This document shows, piece after piece, positions 58,370 through 64,000 of a stretch of DNA of 64,000 nucleotides (position 1 is its first letter; each line of letters starts with the position of its first letter). The notes beneath the pieces were generated by a model, which saw nothing but the letters and a program-made list of their open reading frames with translations, was not told the origin of the DNA and made no database searches. The translations under genes and the position numbers were made by a program. This stretch comes from Pholiota molesta. Its lineage: Eukaryota; Basidiomycota; Agaricomycetes; Agaricales; Strophariaceae. The stretch spans positions 1 through 64,000 of the forward strand of contig JACGCK010000094.1 of NCBI GenBank assembly GCA_014925825.1, read 5' to 3'.

Positions 58370-59462
58370 TTCGCATGGGGTTCCGCAGATCTCACCGTTC
58401 GGGACAGAAAACGATTTGCGAGAGTATGTCACTCGGGTCCAGGAATTCGCGAATACTGACTGGGTTTGTCTCCGACGGTCTCCAGGAAAATACAAAGGGG
58501 CATTGACGCCTTTACGTCAATATCGTATGACGCTGCCCATCATCAGTAAATCACTGACCGAATTCAGATCGTCAAAGGAGTTCGTGACAGCGATTGCGGA
58601 CGCCATGAAAAGTGACAATGCCTGTTCTTTTTATTCTCAAGACATCGTTGTTCACGTTATTTTATTTCCGCAGCTCATGACGCGGCGTACTTCAAGGCCA
58701 ACATACTTCATCGTGACATCAGCGTCAGGAACATCCTCATCTCCGATAGCGGCGGCCTATTGATCGACTGGGATTTGTGTGTAACAGTGGATCCGGCGCA
58801 AGGACTACTTAAGTCGACCCCGCAAACGCACAGTGACTACCTATCCTATTTTTTTTTCTGAACGTACCTTTATGTTGTTCGCTTAGGGAACATGGCAGTT
58901 CATGTCAGCTAGGCTCCTCGAGTCCCCGTCCCATTATCATGATATTGAGGATGACCGCGAATCTGCTCTCTACGTCATTCTTTGGGCCGCCTTGCGATAT
59001 ACCAAGCACAATCATGAAGGATCGGAGGGCACAACTGCGGCTGTAGTCTTGGAAGCCTTTGATGAGGCTCGTAATGAAGATTCTGGCGCAGTCACAGGGG
59101 GCTCACGCAAATCTGGCTTTTTAGCGACTAAAACTAGGATACGCTTTGACGACCGTCCCCAACTGAACGCCCTCATCGCAGAACTTTGCGAATCTTTTGC
59201 CGTTCGTTATGAACGCGATCCCGGTCCTGGAAGACCTGGAAAACTGGCTGACTACAACAAAGGCTTGAAGGTGCTCAGAGCTGAAAACTGGCTTGTCGAC
59301 ACAATCCAGCAATTTTTGAACGCCGATGGTTGGCCGAGTGACGACAAAGCCGTGCCACAAGATACCCTCGCCACAGTATCGACCAGCCACAAGCGAGTTA
59401 CTGACCAAAAATGTATTAGCGACAGAGTTACACAGATGTTTCGGCATATGATGACACGTTAG
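58370..59462 (+). pseudogene. FunK1 protein kinase, copy C, fused in frame to copy B
   Basis: It begins mid-domain (ISPFGTENDLREYVTRVQEF), in frame with the C-terminus of copy B. It continues LTPLRQYRMTLPIISKSLTE, an intron about 58612-58673, the catalytic loop LHRDISVRNILI (Gly to Arg after DISV) and LLIDWDL. A one-base insertion at about 58800-58812 shifts the frame before the next intron. GTWQFMSARLLESP, DRESALYVILWAALRYTKHN and FLNADGWPSDDKAV follow, and the stop is at 59462. Copies A and C share near-identical DNA around the catalytic loop, suggesting recent duplication or gene conversion. Confidence 0.82.
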
Positions 59463-61208
59463 TGGATGGAGGCAAGGGATACGCACTTCATGCTTGGTAC
59501 GAGCCACAACGGAGACAAATTCCTAGCCAGACACCAATATCAAGCAAGATGTATGATATGTTGTTGGTTTATGTCTAAACCTATGCTTAAAATTCCATGT
59601 ATACTGTAGGTAAAGGATATCTAAATGCTGTTTAGTATATGATGTTGAAAAATTGCGAAATCGGAAGCTCTCTCGATACGACAGACATTGGTAAATTGGC
59701 ATCAGTCTGGAACAATTCTCCGAGCCAATAGATTACTGAGGACTTGTCTCCACATCCGCAGTTCGAGGCTTCTTGCTCATTGGGCCCTTCTTCTTTTTCC
59801 CCTTTTCCTTCTCGTCCTCTGAATCAACCCATTCCGACTCAGTTTCCGACTCCTCCGACTCAGATGGCTCATAGTCCGCATTCATGCGTGGTCGCTTGTT
59901 CCGACCGGGCTGTGGGCGTTGGGAAGCAAGAGCCGAAGGTTGGGGCTCGTTGGTGCTCAAGCGCATAGCACGCCAGTTGGATGGACCGCTGCCCTTGTTG
60001 ACCGCTCGGAAGAATATAGCAAAGTACTGATGGATTTTGCGATACCATTCGAGGTCAAAGAGTTTTTTTTCTTTCGCGCGAACCACGTAATATTTGAACA
60101 TAGTATTCCTTGCATTCTCAAGGGGGGCAGCGAAAGGGCAGAGCGATGGCTCCAAACAAGCAGTGAGAGGCCTACTAATATCATACATGATACAGTTTTT
60201 TCTTTCCATCCACATTGTTGTCCTGTTCTGGAAGACCTTTTTAGCAAAGTCTGTCGAAGGTTCATACGGGACCCGGGAAGTCAAAGTCCACAAGAGAATC
60301 CACCAGACGGATTCTAAGTCGTGCTGGAAGTTGTAGATGATTACTTGCTCAGGTGCAGACTGAGTGACAGTCGTCTCGGGATCGTGCTCAACGAGTGTCA
60401 AGGAGGCTTCTATTTCTAGCACCTGATCCACCGTGAACGGGTCTGTTTCCACATCAGCCTCGTCCTGCTCGATTACATGGAGTGTACTCAAGCTGAGGAT
60501 TTCGTGGGGCATGAAGTACGGGGTACCCTTTGGCAAATTGTCAATAAATATTTGCTTGAACAGCGAGAGGACGTACCGTTTTCGGGTCAGAAGCACCGTC
60601 GTAATCAGGGGGAGGGGGATACCTCCTTGCATATTCAAAGTCTGACAACTTCGCTTGCCATTTTCCAGAATCCTTGCGGTGAGCCATTATGTTGCCAGAA
60701 CTGATGTCTCTATGTACCCAGCCGGCGCAATACAATAATTGAAGGGCTGGCATATGAAGAGTGTGAGGATATAATATCAATATAGATGGCAATAGAGAAA
60801 ACATACCAACAACCGTCTCTTGGAGGACATCAACAACTTCCCCTAAGGTTTCAAGGTTCCTAACTGTTCGGCAGATTTCGTGGAAAACGACACGATATTG
60901 CCTCTTGGAGGTGAACGATGGGGGGTTCCATGAGGAGTACTTGCAGAAGATTGAAATAGTCCAATCTTTCATTTGGATTCAGGTGCGACTGGTTTGGACG
61001 TCTTGCCGACATAATCGGCGCTTATCTTGAGGAAATACTCCTTGTACCCTTCATTTTGGACAAGGGCCTTGAGGCTCTCGAACATGGCCATTGGCCTCAT
61101 CAAACATGGACATAGGGTCTGTGTCCTGTGAAGATTGAAAGAACTTCTCAATGTCCTCGAAGATGGAATCTTGAATTTCTTTCTCAGTGCTGGCCGACGC
61201 ATCAAGCC

Positions 61209-61222
61209 AAACATCCTTCAAG
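61209..61222. repeat. Left target-site duplication of the SINE
   Basis: AAACATCCTTCAAG at 61209-61222 recurs at 61970-61983 directly after the poly(A) run; the first A residues are ambiguous with the tail, leaving at least 12 bp certain. Confidence 0.93.
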
Positions 61223-61932
61223 GGGCGCGGTGGTGTAGTGGCCACCATCGCGCAGCCTGCCATTGCACCCTGGCAGGCACCGGCTCTGTGCGCACCCAGA
61301 GTCCTTCGTTCAAACCCCACTGGCTACTGGGTATTTTGTCAAAAAGGGTCGGATATTTTCACTTTCAGCCACACCGACTACTCCAGGAGTCCAACCAAAG
61401 GGTCTCATCAACCCTACCCTGATACCATCACCACGGCATAAACGCCCCGATCACGAGCAGGGGATCGCCGAACGGTCCAGCGACACGCACCCAGTCCATG
61501 CAGCCCCGTTCCGGAGCCTGGCCGCCCATCAATCACAATAGACAGACAGACTCGATAAAACCGATTTGACGCGCCGCCCGGAGTGGTGCCCGAAAAAATG
61601 GCCGAGGGCGACGGGCAAGTGCCGAGGTGCTGTATCGCACTGAGGCCTGGAAGCGCCCCATCAGACTAAGGCCGGAGCGAGCCGAGGCTAGATCGTCACT
61701 CGGGTAGATTTCACGGAACTCGATTAAGGCGGAGTACGATTACCTTACATACATTACTTACTTACACATCTAATCTTGCACGCTTGTCGTGTTCGCGTGC
61801 GTCCCTAGGAGGCCCATCAGCAGTCGTCGAGTTAGACACGCCAAATGGCAGTTATGCAGACTATGTACAAAAAAGATGTATACAGGTAGACGTCCTACAT
61901 AAGGCATGACCTCAATGGACAGTGAATGGATA

Positions 61933-61969
<37 letters not shown>
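61223..61969 (+). mobile_element. tRNA-derived SINE retroposon, about 747 bp, with poly(A) tail
   Basis: The head carries an RNA polymerase III A box (TGGTGTAGTGGCC, 61231-61243) and a B box (GTTCAAACCCC, 61308-61318), as in a tRNA gene with a long middle. A GC-rich body of about 400 nt follows, then a segment ending in about 37 A residues (61934-61970). Target-site duplications of 12-14 bp bracket it. It encodes nothing. Mobilisation by a LINE reverse transcriptase is inferred from the tail and duplication. Confidence 0.88.
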
Positions 61970-61973
<4 letters not shown>

Positions 61974-63052
61974 ATCCTTCAAGACGAAACTAGCCTTAGC
62001 CTTGCCAGTGTCTTCTATGGAAGAGAATTCGCCAACTTGCCAAACGCGAGTCATACGACCAGTGATGTTGCATGAGCGATACTCAGATAAAGATTTCTCA
62101 GTGCGAAAGAAACGGCCGGGTTTGCCATCTACAGGCACTTTGAAAATGTAAGTACCACCGGGCTCCCGAATGACCATTGGGTCGTAGCCGAGCTCTTCTT
62201 CCGTGGCGAACAAGAAGGACATAAGGACTTTGATAAGCAATCGCGGGTCCTGAATGCCGGATGTCAACTCGCAAACCAAAGGAACGAAGATTTCTGAGTA
62301 CCTGTACAAAACTGAAGGAGTCTGAAATTGCCGAGTGAGAACGAGAATGGTACCATAGGGTGACCTCATCCCTCACAATGGTAATCTGCTTCAAGATCAA
62401 CCACGAGTCAATGGAAAATAGGAAATAGTGAGACGCACCCCAAAAGTGAACATGCGACGAGCGTCGTCGTTCATGATTTGAACATTGGCCGATATGGCTT
62501 GCATGTTGTTCTAAAAGTATTGAGTGTAACACAAGTTTGAAAGAGACAATGACATACTTCGAATGACTTGTTACTGTTCATTGTGTATTCGAACACAACT
62601 GCTATACCGGCGGTGGTCAAGATGGTGGCCTCGGTGTCATCGAGGGCGATACAGGCGTCAATCATATTATTCTGGCCAGGAGTATTTGACGCGATGAAGG
62701 ACTCTGGACAAAGTTGAAAATTGAACTTGTTCCGAGTCCGGCCATTAACTTCTGTAGAACTAATCCTGTCCGCGATCGTCTGAAGGGGTTGAAAATAAAC
62801 CTTCTCCGTTCCGACGTCTGCATCCATGAACTCTGTGAATCGGAGACATTGATCAGCGTCGCGCGTAATGGTTTCCTTTCCCGAGGGGGAATTCACAACG
62901 GCATCCACGTCGACGTCGGTAGGCTCGAACGGCATGTAGGATTTAATGAAGTTCTGGACATCGGTGATAATAAATTCTCCTTCCATCTCAGCAGCTATCT
63001 CCTCGTGTAGGCGAGTTCTTGCGGTTGTTCGTCTGAGAATACAGGCCAACAC

Positions 63053-64000
63053 CTGACTGAATGCATCAGTCGAACACGACTTACATATATTGTTTTGTGG
63101 CGGTGGCTCGAGACCCCCGGCCGTTGTGGCTTGGTTTCTGAAGGGCTGTGAGGTTCTACTCAGAGGTTTAAATACCAGTGGCTTACCCTCTCACTTCGTC
63201 CTCTGCCATCGATACTTACGGCCAATTTTTCCCTGATTTTGTTGCGACTCGCGACCCAAGCCGTGACGTTGCTGTCGCGTCGCTGTGGCAAATATCGTGA
63301 TGTGACATGATGCCGTGATGCAGGTCCAATACTTGGATTTCACTTCTGTTTATAATATGGACAACGAGCTGGCAATGTATGACCCATTTGTAAGTACACC
63401 ATATGAATCACTGGCTTTATACTGAATTTTTGTTTGCAGATCAGGGCTGTTAGACTGTTCACGCTAGGCATCACATTCCGGAATACACATTGTAGCCTCG
63501 AGCTCGACGTGGACGCGGATAAATTTGCCACAGACATTTCTGGGTATTCTGATGACGATTGGCACTGTGAAAAGTGTAGGCGTAGAAAAACGTTACCTCA
63601 AAGGCAACGGAAAATGTTGCCTGAGGTGATCAAATACAGCACCTTGCCACAGTCACAAAAAGGTCTGCCAAGAGCAGCGAACCATATTAATTAATATATT
63701 ACAAAAAGATAATAGCAGCGTTAAATGTCACTTGGAAGCAAAGAATGCTGTGAAAAGTAGCAGACAATAACACCCAAGGTAGCAAAGAATGCTGCGAAAA
63801 GTAGCGGACAATGACACCCAAGGTGTCAAAAAAAAACACTGAAAGCAACGGAAATTGATGCCGAAGTGTCAGAAAGCGTCGATTAATTGACCTAAAATGG
63901 AACAAACTTTGTCACCTCCTTCCCAATGGATAAAATGCTGAGGGGATCGTTCCTCTGCCTTCTTGCAGTGTTGAAGGCCATGATTAATGGTACAATAAGG
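63053..64000. other. Right-edge region with no recognised gene
   Basis: Upstream exons of the minus-strand kinase may lie at 63053-63210. A plus-strand open stretch at 63434-63694 (RLFTLGITFRNTHCSLELDV) is preceded by an intron-like GTAAGTACACC...TTTGCAG (63391-63439), but I do not recognise it. Confidence 0.4.
63738..63824. repeat. Two tandem copies of a 44-bp repeat
   Basis: GCAAAGAATGCTGTGAAAAG starts at 63738 and GCAAAGAATGCTGCGAAAAG at 63782; both run to CACCCAAGGT. Confidence 0.88.

Larger units (their letters stand above)
59733..63032 (-). pseudogene. FunK1-type protein kinase gene, copy D, split by a SINE
   Basis: This gene is convergent with copies A-C and distantly related to them. 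An exon starts at an AG acceptor at 63033 (RTTARTRLHEEIAAEMEGEF; first ATG 62985), with further exons probably upstream. Later exons include MQAISANVQIMNDDARRMF, ITIVRDEVTLWYHSRSH and GGTYIFKVPVDGKPGRFFR. One exon reads FSSIEDTGKAKASFVLKDV, is interrupted by the SINE, and resumes WLDASASTEKEIQDSIFED. The catalytic region follows: QYRVVFHEICRTVRNLETLG, an intron near 60810-60750, LLYCAGWVHRDISSGNIM and AKLSDFEYARRYPPP, then GTPYFMPHEIL. The acidic and basic tail SESEESETESEW...GKKKKGPMSKK ends at 59733. A frame change near 61085 is also suspected. Without the SINE most exons remain open. Confidence 0.82.

Noticed and set aside
1..64000. CRISPR arrays, bacterial operons, or Shine-Dalgarno sites
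   Set aside because: Introns, poly(A) retroposons and fungal gene families show eukaryotic DNA; no regularly spaced direct repeats of CRISPR type were seen.

Overview
This window looks like nuclear DNA of a mushroom-forming basidiomycete (Agaricomycetes). The evidence is many short GT-AG introns of about 45-70 nt, several fungal-type (FunK1) protein kinase genes, a Ty3/gypsy chromovirus, hAT DNA transposons, and a tRNA-headed SINE with a poly(A) tail. There is no operon logic. The left three quarters is repeat-rich; the right quarter holds single-copy genes and decayed kinases.

Layout. (1) 1-35601 is a direct tandem array of four units with a native period of about 8.3-8.5 kb. Each unit starts with a minus-strand fragment of an Xaa-Pro aminopeptidase (aminopeptidase P) gene. 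Next comes a GC-rich plus-strand stretch with conserved intron-like sequences, then a moderately AT-rich stretch with short internal repeats. Unit 1 (1-8906) keeps the start of the M24 catalytic domain but is frameshifted. Units 2 and 3 are cut off before that domain by the same breakpoint. Unit 4 is a 5.3 kb deletion derivative. Unit 2 carries two insertions with clean 8-bp target duplications: a 1.2 kb non-autonomous hAT-like element (13576-14804) and a 5.7 kb autonomous-looking hAT element (16765-22451).

(2) 35602-46198 is a 10.6 kb chromovirus on the minus strand with 171-bp LTRs that differ at one base. It has gag-protease, pol with a chromodomain, and a long extra ORF between pol and the 3' LTR. 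Gag and pol share one frame, separated only by TGA-CTA-G, a known leaky stop context. Pol also has a second in-frame TGA and a frameshift, and ORF3 has one frameshift, so this copy is probably dead. The flanks show no target duplication and the right flank is not array DNA, so a rearrangement ended the array here.

(3) 46199-49183 has no recognised gene; it holds a GC-rich segment, a minisatellite and strong hairpins. (4) 49184-51816 is a complete multi-exon flavin-dependent monooxygenase gene. (5) 53100-54049 is a complete ribosomal protein uL14 (RPL23) gene. (6) 54600-59462 is a head-to-tail set of three damaged FunK1 kinase copies. A fourth kinase gene on the opposite strand (59733-63032) is interrupted in an exon by a 0.75 kb SINE. 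(7) 63053-64000 has no recognised gene and a short tandem repeat.

Overall this is a plastic region where tandem duplication, hAT, LTR and SINE insertion, and decay of a kinase family can be read off directly beside two housekeeping-type genes that remain intact.
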